A DNA stretch of 64,000 bases, taken from assembly GCA_902399975.1 (NCBI GenBank), contig CABOHA010000001.1:521397-585396 (forward strand). Direction: 5' to 3'. Under the pieces are notes generated by a model. It made no database searches. It was given only the letters and a program-made list of their open reading frames with translations, and was not told where the DNA came from. Below are positions 37,449 through 45,568 of the stretch, in pieces. The position numbers and the translations under genes were made by a program. The stretch is from Coriobacteriaceae bacterium. Lineage in GTDB: Bacteria; Actinomycetota; Coriobacteriia; Coriobacteriales; Coriobacteriaceae. Numbering within the stretch: the first letter of the stretch is position 1; each line of letters opens with the position of its first letter.

Positions 37449-39583
37449 TTGCGGCGACCGCCTCCGTTGGCACCCTGACGCCCCTGAGCTGCGCGGTTGC
37501 GGCCTGCGGTGTTCTGCGCGCGCGACATGCCGCCGTGACCCTTGCTGCCCTTAGGCCCCTTGCCAGCGCCGGCGTCACCGTGCGGCTTGCCGCCCTTCTT
37601 GCCGGTGCCATGCCCACCGCCAGCAGACGTCTCGCCCGGGCGCGGCGGTACGGGACGGATCAGGCAATGCTTGGTGTAGCCGATCAGGTCACGACGCCCG
37701 GCTTTTTCCAGCGCCTCGCGCACGAGCTTGTAGTTCTCGGGCTTGCGATACTGGATGAGCGCGCGCTGCATGGCCTTCTCGTGCGGGTCGCGCGCTACAT
37801 AGATCGGCTTCATGGTGCGCGGGTCCACGCCGGTGTAGTACATGCAGGTCGACATGGTGGACGGGGTGGGGTAGAAGTCCTGCACCTGCTCGGGCATGTA
37901 GCCCATGTCGCGCACGGCTTCGGCAAGGTCCACGGCTTCCTTCATCGTCGAGCCGGGGTGGCTCGAGATCAGATACGGCACTACGTACTGCTTGAGTCCG
38001 TATTCGCGGTTCAAGCGCTCAAATTTGCGACAGAACGCATCGTAGACGGCGCGGCTCGGCTTGCCCATCACGGAGAGCACCGCGTCGCTCACATGCTCGG
38101 GCGCCACGCGTAGCTGGCCCGAGACATGGTGCTCCAGCAGCTCGCGCAAAAACTCGTCCGAGGCATCGGCCATGGTGTAGTCAAAACGGATGCCGCTGCG
38201 GACGAAGACCTTCTTGACGCCCGGCAGCTGGCGCAGGTCGCGCAGCAGCTGCGTGTAGCCGCTCTCGTCGACCACCATGTTCTTGCACACGCTCGGCCAT
38301 AGGCAGCGCTTGTTCTTGCACACGCCATGTTTGAGCTGCTTGTCGCAGGCCGGGCGGCTAAAGTTGGCCGTCGGTCCGCCCACATCGTTGATGTAGCCCT
38401 TAAACTCGGGGTCGTGTGTGAGCAGCTCGGCCTCGCGCATGATCGAGTCGTGGCTGCGCATCTGCAGCACGCGGCCCTGGTGGAAGGTCAGCGCGCAAAA
38501 CGAGCACTCACCAAAGCACCCGCGGTTGGAGCTGATTGAAAACTTGATCTCGGCAAAAGCTGGCACGCCGCCCGCTGCGTCGTAATCGGGATGCCAATCG
38601 CGTGCGTAGGGGAGTTCGGCCACCTCGTCCATCTCGTCGGTGGTGAGCGTGGCCGACGGTGGGTTCTGCACCACATAGACGCTGTTGGGGTAGGGCTCTA
38701 CCAGACGATGCCCGGTGATGGGGTCCATATTTTGCTGCTGCACGTTAAAGCTGCGGGCGTAGTTGAGCTTGTCAGCGGCAAGGTCGTCCCAGCTGGGCAG
38801 CAGGTCGTAGTCGTAGACCTCGTCGAGCGAACCCGTGCGGTAAACGGTGCCGTTGATATAGGTGATCTGATCGACGGGCAGCCCCGCGTCGAGCGCGTCG
38901 GCGATCTCGACAATCGCGTGCTCGCCCATGCCGTAGATGAGGATGTCGGCGCCCGAGTCGAGCAGCACCGAGCGCTTGAGCTTGTCCTGCCAGTAGTCGT
39001 AGTGGGCCAGGCGGCGCAGGCTCGCCTCGATGCCACCGATGATGATGGGGGCGTCCTTGAACGTCTGACGGATGAGATTGCCGTAGACCGTGACGGCACG
39101 GTTGGGGCGGTGACCTTCCTCGCCGCCGGGGGTATAGGCGTCGGTGTGGCGGCGGTGCTTGGTCACCGAATAGTGGTTGACCATGGAGTCCATGTTGCCG
39201 GCACTGACCAAAAAGCCCAGGCGCGGCTCACCGAGCACGGTGATGCTGGCGGGATCGGTCCAGTCGGGTTGGCAGATGATGCCCACTTTGTAGCCGTGCG
39301 CGTCGAGTACGCGGCTGATGATGGCCATACCAAAGCTAGGGTGGTCCACGTAGGCGTCGCCGCAGATGTAGACGAAGTCACACTGGTCCCAACCGCGCGC
39401 GTCCATATCGGCGCGGCTGACGGGGAGGAACTTATCGCGGCCCGGGCGCCAGGGACGGGCGGGCGCTGCCGGGGTATGAGCGGCGTGGCCGCCCTGGGCC
39501 TTGCCGCCGCGCTTTTGCTGCTGGCCCTGTTTGCCCTGCTGACTGCGCTGGTTATTCTGAGCGTGCTGAGGCTTTTTTGCCAC
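37445..39583 (-). CDS. YgiQ-family radical SAM protein
   Basis: The 712-residue protein matches the UPF0313/YgiQ family. A cobalamin-like N-terminal domain includes FVYICGDAYVDHPSFG near residue 70. The radical-SAM [4Fe-4S] motif CFGECSFC lies near residue 330, followed by a DVGGPTANF block and a Cys-rich KNKRCLWPSVCKN segment. Basic, Gly/Ser-rich low-complexity tails occur at both ends. The reaction is unknown. The GTG at 39583 is chosen for its GGGAGG site; longer frames to 39754 lack one and lie in the upstream hairpin region. Confidence 0.92.
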   Translation of the reverse strand: MAKKPQHAQNNQRSQQGKQGQQQKRGGKAQGGHAAHTPAAPARPWRPGRDKFLPVSRADMDARGWDQCDFVYICGDAYVDHPSFGMAIISRVLDAHGYKVGIICQPDWTDPASITVLGEPRLGFLVSAGNMDSMVNHYSVTKHRRHTDAYTPGGEEGHRPNRAVTVYGNLIRQTFKDAPIIIGGIEASLRRLAHYDYWQDKLKRSVLLDSGADILIYGMGEHAIVEIADALDAGLPVDQITYINGTVYRTGSLDEVYDYDLLPSWDDLAADKLNYARSFNVQQQNMDPITGHRLVEPYPNSVYVVQNPPSATLTTDEMDEVAELPYARDWHPDYDAAGGVPAFAEIKFSISSNRGCFGECSFCALTFHQGRVLQMRSHDSIMREAELLTHDPEFKGYINDVGGPTANFSRPACDKQLKHGVCKNKRCLWPSVCKNMVVDESGYTQLLRDLRQLPGVKKVFVRSGIRFDYTMADASDEFLRELLEHHVSGQLRVAPEHVSDAVLSVMGKPSRAVYDAFCRKFERLNREYGLKQYVVPYLISSHPGSTMKEAVDLAEAVRDMGYMPEQVQDFYPTPSTMSTCMYYTGVDPRTMKPIYVARDPHEKAMQRALIQYRKPENYKLVREALEKAGRRDLIGYTKHCLIRPVPPRPGETSAGGGHGTGKKGGKPHGDAGAGKGPKGSKGHGGMSRAQNTAGRNRAAQGRQGANGGGRRN

Positions 39584-39620
39584 GATCCCTCCCGGTGTTT
39601 GTATGCTGCACGTAATTGTA

Positions 39621-39655
39621 ACCAGTCTTTTTGGGACGGGGCTAAAAAGACTGGT
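39621..39655. promoter_or_regulatory. Perfect 12-bp inverted repeat upstream of ygiQ-like gene
   Basis: ACCAGTCTTTTT (39621-39632) and AAAAAGACTGGT (39644-39655) are exact inverse complements with an 11-bp G/C-rich centre. It lies 38 bp before the minus-strand GTG and 180 bp before the divergent plus-strand gene, so it could be an operator or a leader hairpin. Confidence 0.45.
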
Positions 39656-39836
39656 GGAGTACATGGGCTGGCGGATCGGCGTGTCGATGCGGATGCCGTT
39701 TGTTTCCAGACTGTGTATCCCCGTGTCGAAGGGGCCGTCTCGCGCGCACGCCATGTTGTCAATGGGTTACAGTATGAACGGCGGCTATGTTTCCGCCAAC
39801 GCACGAGAGAGTCGTCAACAAGGAGGATGCACGACG

Positions 39837-40556
39837 ATGCAGCGTGCCAAACAGATATCGGAGTCCATCGAACTGGGCATTATCCTGGCGCTCGCCGGCG
39901 GCTTTATGGATGTGTATTCGTACATTGGGCGCGACCATGTTTTCGCAAACGCGCAGACGGGCAACATCCTGCTTGTGGGCGTGAGCATCTCGGAGGGCAA
40001 TTGGGCACTTGCGGGGCGCTACTTCTTCCCTGTGGTGTCGTTTGCCGTGGGCATTATGCTTGCCGACCTGGTACACGAGCGTTTTGGCAGCGTGATTCAC
40101 TGGCGCCAGGTGACGGTGTTCTTTGAAGCCGTCATCTTGCTGGGCGTGAGTTTTATTCCCGGTGGCGATTTCAACCTGCTCGCCAACTGCCTTACCTCGT
40201 TTGCCTGCGGTATGCAGGTCGAGAGTTTCCGCAAGATTCATGGACACGGCATCGCCACGACCATGTGCATCGGCAACTTGCGCAACGCACTGCAAAACGT
40301 GGACGATTACATCATCACCCACAAGCGCGGCTTTTTGGAAAACGGCCTGCTGTACTTTGGCGTGATCTTCACCTTTGTGTTTGGCGCCGTGCTGGGCAAC
40401 TGGTGCATCGAGCGCATGGGGCTGCACGCCATTGCGGTGGCGAGCATGCTGCTGTTTATCGCGTTTGCCATCATGTTTATCGATCGCGAACGCGACTTGC
40501 ACAGGAAATGGGTCCGCATCGTAGCTGACTGGCAGACCACGAGTCTTAAGCGCTAA
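39837..40556 (+). CDS. YoaK-family (DUF1275) membrane protein
   Basis: The 239-residue protein has six hydrophobic segments and the DUF1275 hallmarks: GGFMDVYSYI near residue 23, FANAQTGNILL near 38 and VESFRKIHGHGIATTMCIGNLR near 127. Family members are widespread predicted transporters of unknown substrate. The ATG at 39837 follows AAGGAGG with 10-nt spacing; open frame continues upstream to 39603 but without homology. A 22-bp-stem terminator follows. Confidence 0.88.
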   Translation: MQRAKQISESIELGIILALAGGFMDVYSYIGRDHVFANAQTGNILLVGVSISEGNWALAGRYFFPVVSFAVGIMLADLVHERFGSVIHWRQVTVFFEAVILLGVSFIPGGDFNLLANCLTSFACGMQVESFRKIHGHGIATTMCIGNLRNALQNVDDYIITHKRGFLENGLLYFGVIFTFVFGAVLGNWCIERMGLHAIAVASMLLFIAFAIMFIDRERDLHRKWVRIVADWQTTSLKR

Positions 40557-40563
40557 GGTGCAT

Positions 40564-40630
40564 GTTCGTAACAACATTCAGGAGCCAGAAAAACTATCTA
40601 GCTCCTGAATGTTGTTACGAACTGCTTTTT
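40564..40630 (+). terminator. 22-bp-stem terminator after the YoaK-family gene
   Basis: Two perfect 22-bp inverse arms (40564-40585 and 40601-40622, beginning GTTCGTAACAACATTC) surround a 15-nt loop and are followed by TTTTT at 40626-40630. The stem is unusually long and AT-balanced for a terminator in this GC-rich genome. Confidence 0.75.
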
Positions 40631-40635
40631 GCGAT

Positions 40636-41172
40636 TTATTCGAGATGCTCTTCAATCCGAGCCCTAAGAAGGGCAATGGCTGTAGGTATTCCAATTGCGG
40701 CGGCTAATTCGGCTTTATCCAAAACCTGTATGCTAAAGCACGATTGTTTATCACATTGAAGGACGATAACTGAAGATAGCTTCACTTCCTGTTGGCTGAA
40801 TATATCGTAATCTCCAAATAGGAAGTTACCTTTTATTGCGTAATTCGGTATGTTCGTTACGCACTTCATCTCAAGTCTGTTTAGACCATAATCGAACACC
40901 GCAACTTCCTTGTGTTCGATGATGAGCGCAACCCTGGGCATGTTGCTAAAGCCACCGTCGACGACAGTGAAGAGTTTTTCATTCGCATCGTCATAAACGG
41001 TATATTTAAGACTCGATAGCTGTCCTAGTGGACCCGTGAACCCATGTCTTTTGATGTTGAGGTTGTCTCCCGCTGGGTTGATGAGAGCCAGAGTATGCGG
41101 ATAAGGATTACCTTCAATTGAGATTCGATATTCGTTTGTAGCCGTCTTGCTCGATTTGGGACCAGTAGCCAT
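40636..41172 (-). CDS. Hypothetical protein in an AT-rich island
   Basis: The 178-residue protein is clearly lower in GC than its neighbours. It is mostly beta-strand by pattern (NLNIKRHGFTGPLGQLSSLKYTVYDDANEKLF), which may be a tubby/LURP-one-like barrel, though that is a guess. No signal peptide or membrane segment is seen. Start codons GTG 41175 and ATG 41172 are adjacent and neither has a strong ribosome-binding site, so an upstream start is not excluded. The flanking 41173-41587 region is AT-rich without a convincing gene. Composition suggests transfer. Confidence 0.6.
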   Translation of the reverse strand: MATGPKSSKTATNEYRISIEGNPYPHTLALINPAGDNLNIKRHGFTGPLGQLSSLKYTVYDDANEKLFTVVDGGFSNMPRVALIIEHKEVAVFDYGLNRLEMKCVTNIPNYAIKGNFLFGDYDIFSQQEVKLSSVIVLQCDKQSCFSIQVLDKAELAAAIGIPTAIALLRARIEEHLE

Positions 41173-41587
41173 CACGCGTCATCGCCTCGATCGAATTGGA
41201 ACCGTCTTCTACTTCGTGCGGAGAATTGCGCTGTACGTTGCGGTACATGCAGCTGCAATAACCGCATGGGCAATTTCTAACAAAATGAATGACGCTATTT
41301 GCTGCATGCATTTTATTTACTATAAAGTATCCTTTTATAAACGTATTGTCAAACATATATTGCTAAAACAGAAACAATTTATAGACTGAGTTGGTCGTAT
41401 TCTTTGGGCGATTGCTCCTATAATCTAGCCTTCGCTGCTGTCGGGAGGGAAGGACTGGGGCTCCGTTATTATGTTGAAACGCTTTAACACTTTTGACGTT
41501 CTCACGCGTTTTTTGTTTCAAAAGCGTTAGGATGGAACTTGTAGCGCGGGGCGTAATGGGTGCCCCGCACACGATGGGAGGCTATCA
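41173..41587. other. AT-rich intergenic region
   Basis: Overlapping short frames occur on both strands (41114-41356 minus, 41147-41389 plus), but they shadow each other and show no family features. The right part holds the Rex-like site at 41472-41489, the inverted words ACGCTTT and AAAGCGT (near 41478 and 41521), and a GGGAGG site for the alcohol dehydrogenase gene. Confidence 0.5.
41472..41489. promoter_or_regulatory. Candidate Rex operator upstream of alcohol dehydrogenase
   Basis: TGTTGAAACGCTTTAACA fits the Rex pattern TTGTTAA-4-TTAACAA with one change per arm. Rex represses NADH-consuming fermentation genes, including iron alcohol dehydrogenases, until NADH rises. It lies about 100 bp before the start codon. 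Confidence 0.55.
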
Positions 41588-42754
41588 ATGGCTAATCGTT
41601 TCGTTCTCAACACCATCTCTTATCATGGTTCCGGCGCCATCAAGGAGATCCCCGGCGAGCTCCAGCGTCGCGGCTACAAGAAGATCTTCGTCTGTTCCGA
41701 CCCCGATCTGGTCAAGTTTGGCGTTACCGCTAAGGTGACCGACGAGCTCGACGCCGCCGGCATCGCTTGGAGCCTCTACTCCGAGATCAAGCCCAACCCC
41801 ACTATCCAGAACGTCAAGGACGGCGTTGAGGCCTTCAAGGCCGCCGAGGCTGACGCTATCGTGACCATTGGTGGTGGCTCCTCCATGGATACCGCCAAGG
41901 CTATCGGCATCATCATCAACAACCCCGAGTTCGCCGATGTCCGCAGCCTCGAGGGCGTTGCTCCCACTAAGAACCACGCCGTATTCACCATCGCCGTGCC
42001 GACGACCGCCGGTACCGCTGCCGAGGTGACCATCAACTACGTCATCACCGACCCCGAGAAGGTCCGCAAGTTCGTGTGCGTCGACACCAACGACGCCCCC
42101 GAGGTCGCCGTCGTCGACCCTGACATGATGGCCTCCATGCCCGCCGGCCTTACCGCTTCCACTGGCATGGACGCTCTGACCCACGCCATCGAGGGCTACA
42201 CCACCAAGGGCGCCTGGGAGCTCTCCGACATGTTCCACTTTGAGGCTATCAAGCTGATCAGCGAGAACCTGCGCGACTCCGTCGCCGAGGCCAAGTCCGG
42301 CCAGCCCGGCTCCGGCCGTGAGGGCATGGCTCTTGGTCAGTATGTCGCCGGCATGGGCTTCTCCAACGTTGGCCTGGGCATCGACCACGCCATGGCTCAC
42401 ACCCTGTCCGCTCACTACGACACCCCGCACGGCGTCGCTTGCGCCATGCTGCTGCCGATCGCCATGGAGTTCAACAAGCCGGTTTGCGCTGAGCGCCTGG
42501 CCAAGGTTGCCGTTGCCATGGGTGTTGACACCACGGGCATGAGCACCGACGAGGCTGCCGACGCCGCCATCGCCGCCGTCAAGCAGCTCTCCGCCGACGT
42601 GAACATCCCGCATGTCTGCGAGGCCATGAAGGCCGACGAGATCGAGGTCCTGGCCAAGGACGCCATGGCTGACGCCTGCTTCCCGGGCAACCCGCGCGAG
42701 GCGACGCTCGACGACGTCATCGAGCTCTTCAAGAAGATCTGCCCGGCTGCCTAA
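41588..42754 (+). CDS. Iron-type (group III) alcohol dehydrogenase
   Basis: The 388-residue enzyme has the family's NAD(P) site GGGSSMDTAK near residues 96-105 and PTTAGTAAEVT near residue 139. Metal ligands lie in the Asp/His series around GMDALTHAIEGY and GIDHAMAHTLSAHYDTPHG near residues 260-278. It resembles lactaldehyde reductase FucO and butanol/1,2-propanediol dehydrogenases. It reduces short aldehydes to alcohols, re-oxidising NADH. The codon bias is strong, which suggests high expression. GGGAGG precedes the ATG. It is monocistronic with a Rex-like site upstream and a large palindrome downstream. Confidence 0.95.
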   Translation: MANRFVLNTISYHGSGAIKEIPGELQRRGYKKIFVCSDPDLVKFGVTAKVTDELDAAGIAWSLYSEIKPNPTIQNVKDGVEAFKAAEADAIVTIGGGSSMDTAKAIGIIINNPEFADVRSLEGVAPTKNHAVFTIAVPTTAGTAAEVTINYVITDPEKVRKFVCVDTNDAPEVAVVDPDMMASMPAGLTASTGMDALTHAIEGYTTKGAWELSDMFHFEAIKLISENLRDSVAEAKSGQPGSGREGMALGQYVAGMGFSNVGLGIDHAMAHTLSAHYDTPHGVACAMLLPIAMEFNKPVCAERLAKVAVAMGVDTTGMSTDEAADAAIAAVKQLSADVNIPHVCEAMKADEIEVLAKDAMADACFPGNPREATLDDVIELFKKICPAA

Positions 42755-42761
42755 CCTGGTT

Positions 42762-42889
42762 CGGCGGGCCCCGCCCGTTAGCCCCAGAATCGTCCTCGGA
42801 CATGTCGGAGGCCCCGCTGCGCACTACGTGCGGCGGGGCCTCCTTCTGTCCTGCGGAAAGATTCTGGGGCTAACGGGCGGGGCCCGCCG
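42762..42889. repeat. 128-bp two-tier palindrome with perfect 30-bp arms
   Basis: Arms at 42762-42791 and 42860-42889 are exact inverse complements over 30 bp (left arm begins CGGCGGGCCCCGCCCG). Inside, GGAGGCCCCGC (42807-42817) pairs with GCGGGGCCTCC (42833-42843). No T-run follows. It lies between the alcohol dehydrogenase and the M42 peptidase gene. It may be a terminator/mRNA stabiliser or a small palindromic mobile element; no target duplication was evident. Confidence 0.85.
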
Positions 42890-43016
42890 GCTCGTTGTCG
42901 TGGCGGGCGCTGTTCGGAAGAGCTCGATGGGTCATCTCGCTGGGTAAATATTTGTGCGTGATGGTATCGTTGTTGGGGCTTTTACTGATTACGGGATGTT
43001 GACTTTGGAGTTGTGG

Positions 43017-44048
43017 ATGGTGTCCCAAATGGATTCTACGCTTGGTTTTATTACTGACCAGTTGAAGGCGCTTACCTCGATTGCTTCGCCTACGGGCTAT
43101 ACCCGTGCGGCGACTGATTATCTGATGGAGACCCTGCGCGATATGGGCTTTGGCCCCGAGCGCTCCAATAAGGGCAATGTGCTTGTTGAGCTTGGTGGCG
43201 AGGGCGAGCCGCTCGTATTGGCGAGCCATGTCGATACCCTGGGCGCCATGGTGCGCTCCATCAAGGACAATGGTCGCTTGCGTCCCACGACGCTCGGCGG
43301 GCATCAGTGGTCTACGGCCGATGGCGAGAACTGCACCGTTTACACGCGCGATGGCAATGTCTACACGGGTGTGGTTCTCAACACCGAGCCTTCGGCGCAT
43401 GTGGCCGATGAGCCGGTCAAGACCATCGAGAAGAACATGGAGATCCTGCTCGATGAGAATGTCGACAGCAAGGACGACGTACTTGAGCTGGGCATTCAGA
43501 CTGGTGACATCATCGCTATGGATCCGCGCACCACGGTGACGGAGAGCGGCTACATCAAGAGTCGCTTCTTGGACGACAAACTGTCCGCGTCGATTCTGCT
43601 GGGCTTGGCGCGTGCCGTCGCCGCTGGCGAGGTGACGCTCTCGCGCAGGGTGTCACTGCTCTTTACCGTGTACGAGGAGGTCGGCCACGGCGGCGCCTTC
43701 GTGCCGGCCGATACGCGCGAGATGATCAGCGTTGACATGGGCTGCGTGGGCGACGATCTGGGTTGCACCGAGCGCATGGTGTCGATTTGCGCCAAGGATT
43801 CGGGCGGTCCGTACAACTACGACCTGGTGAGTGCACTGTCCAACATCGCGCGCGAGCTTGAGCTCGACTATGCCATCGACGTGTATCCGCATTACGGTTC
43901 GGACGTCGAGGCCACGCTCTCGGCCGGCTATGACATTCGCCACGGCCTGATCGGCCCCGGCGTGTATGCGAGCCACAACTATGAGCGCAGCCACATCGAC
44001 GGCGTGCGTAACACCTACGAGCTGGTCCGCGCCTACGTTCAGCGCTAG
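43017..44048 (+). CDS. M42-family aminopeptidase
   Basis: The 343-residue protein has the M42 (glutamyl aminopeptidase/cellulase M) pattern. ASHVDTLGAMV supplies the first metal His/Asp near residue 69. FLDDKLSAS supplies the bridging Asp near residue 183, and YEEVGHGGA the catalytic Glu near residue 218. GSDVEATLSAG and a final SHNYERSH supply the remaining ligands. It hydrolyses N-terminal residues of peptides in the cytoplasm with two metal ions. ATG at 43017 follows GGAG with 6-nt spacing; ATG 43029 is an alternative. A terminator follows. Confidence 0.93.
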   Translation: MVSQMDSTLGFITDQLKALTSIASPTGYTRAATDYLMETLRDMGFGPERSNKGNVLVELGGEGEPLVLASHVDTLGAMVRSIKDNGRLRPTTLGGHQWSTADGENCTVYTRDGNVYTGVVLNTEPSAHVADEPVKTIEKNMEILLDENVDSKDDVLELGIQTGDIIAMDPRTTVTESGYIKSRFLDDKLSASILLGLARAVAAGEVTLSRRVSLLFTVYEEVGHGGAFVPADTREMISVDMGCVGDDLGCTERMVSICAKDSGGPYNYDLVSALSNIARELELDYAIDVYPHYGSDVEATLSAGYDIRHGLIGPGVYASHNYERSHIDGVRNTYELVRAYVQR

Positions 44049-44081
44049 GGGAGCAGCTTGCGACTCGGCTGACCAATCGCT

Positions 44082-44107
44082 AAGGCCCGATTTCTCGGGC
44101 CTTTTTT
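44082..44107 (+). terminator. Terminator after the M42 peptidase gene
   Basis: AAGGCCCGA pairs with TCGGGCC(TT) across TTTC and is followed by six T. Confidence 0.92.
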
Positions 44108-44186
44108 CGCTTTGGGTCGTTTAGCATTATGATGTCTGTAATCTATTAACTAAACGTGTAAATTACTTAACGAGGTGATGCGGTGT

Positions 44187-45560
44187 ATGGATACGTTTGA
44201 GTACTTGTCTATGGGTGATGCTGCCCGCCTGTTGGGCGTTACGAAAGCCCGCATATCTCAACTTGCCGCATCGGGAACGCTCGCGTGCGATATTGTGGGC
44301 GGACGGAAGATGGTTGAGTATGATTCTGCGCTCGCTTATCAAAAGGTCCGCAAACGTGGACGCCGTCCTGCGGTCGATGTGGGGCGCAAGTTTACGCTGA
44401 TGTCGGCCGACCATGAGGTCGCTCATGTCTCATTTGATCCGACGCGCGAGTTTCCCTTCGAAATCGCCGAGGTCCTCGATGCGCAACGAATGCCGTTTGG
44501 CACATGCTCGAGCTCTTCTCCAACGGTGAATAAGCGGGAGCTCAACGCGTGGTGGGGGCATCGGTCGGTGCCCGATGTTCGCCCTGGGCTTATCTCGCGC
44601 TACCGCGAGCTGGGAATTGTCAACGGCGTTGAGGTGCCGGTTCAGTGTCTGGGTCTCTCGCTTTCGGATTGCTATTGGCTGCGGCCGGCAGAATGCGACG
44701 GGCTCGAATGGCGAAACCTCAATTACTTCGAGAATGATTTTGAGCGATCGGCGCCCGAAGAGCGCTCGGGTTGGCTGGAAGGTATCGGTCTTAAAAATCC
44801 CGACAACACATCCGAGGGCGAGCTTCCTAAATCGTGGATGATCCGAAACGGCATTCGCGTTTTGGCTAAAGGGTGCGGGATGGACGATCAGCGTCCCTTT
44901 AACGAGGCGGTTGCAACGGCTCTGCATCGTCGCTTGCTTCCCAAGGGGGAGTTTGTTCCTTACACGGTTGAGCGCATGTTCGATGGCCCTGTGTGCTTGT
45001 GCGAGGATTTTCTTGACGGCCGCGAGGAATATGTTCCGGCTGTTTACGTTAAGAACGCCCTTGGCGGCCAGCGAGGAAGCTCGACGTACGACCGGTACTG
45101 CCGCTTTCTTGGTAAGCATGGAGCAGACGAGGCTGTCGTGAGAAGGTCTATGTCGCAGATGATCGTTTGCGATGCCCTTTTGGCCAACAGCGATCGCCAT
45201 TGGCGAAACTTCGGTACCATCCGCAATGTCGATACCCTGGAGATAAGGCCTGCACCGCTGTTCGATAGCGGCAACTGTCTGTGGTATAACGTGCCAACTG
45301 TCGTGCTCGCAGCTGGGGAGTTTGGGTTTTCCGCTAAGCCGTTTGGGCCCGACCCTTCCGTCCAGTTGGCGCTTGCGGATTCGCTCGATTGGTTCGATTC
45401 ATCGCGGCTCAACGGATTTGTTGATGAGGCGATCGAGATTCTTTCGCAGAGCGAATGGGCCACGGCGGAGGGTCGACTCGAGGCCATCCGCCGCGGCCTC
45501 GAGCGTCGCATAATCGAGGTTGGTGCCGCTGTTGAGGTACTTCGACACGTGCAGCGATAA
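44187..45560 (+). CDS. HTH-HipA-like fusion protein
   Basis: The 457-residue protein joins an N-terminal excisionase/MerR-like helix-turn-helix (SMGDAARLLGVTKARISQLAASG near residues 8-30) to a HipA-like kinase domain. The kinase part has GLSLSDCYWLRP and NYFENDFE blocks near residues 157-187. The catalytic signature NSDRHWRNFG lies near residue 334, and a PLFDSG metal-binding Asp near residue 357. HipA kinases phosphorylate aminoacyl-tRNA synthetases and cause dormancy, usually neutralised by a separate HipB. Here the DNA-binding part is in the same chain and no hipB lies beside it. ATG at 44187 is 9 nt after GAGGTG. GC appears lower than that of neighbours. Confidence 0.8.
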   Translation: MDTFEYLSMGDAARLLGVTKARISQLAASGTLACDIVGGRKMVEYDSALAYQKVRKRGRRPAVDVGRKFTLMSADHEVAHVSFDPTREFPFEIAEVLDAQRMPFGTCSSSSPTVNKRELNAWWGHRSVPDVRPGLISRYRELGIVNGVEVPVQCLGLSLSDCYWLRPAECDGLEWRNLNYFENDFERSAPEERSGWLEGIGLKNPDNTSEGELPKSWMIRNGIRVLAKGCGMDDQRPFNEAVATALHRRLLPKGEFVPYTVERMFDGPVCLCEDFLDGREEYVPAVYVKNALGGQRGSSTYDRYCRFLGKHGADEAVVRRSMSQMIVCDALLANSDRHWRNFGTIRNVDTLEIRPAPLFDSGNCLWYNVPTVVLAAGEFGFSAKPFGPDPSVQLALADSLDWFDSSRLNGFVDEAIEILSQSEWATAEGRLEAIRRGLERRIIEVGAAVEVLRHVQR

Positions 45561-45568
45561 ACCCGCGG

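Noticed and set aside
41114..41389. Two 80-codon frames on opposite strands in the AT-rich region
   Set aside because: They overlap each other, carry no family feature and have no ribosome-binding site.
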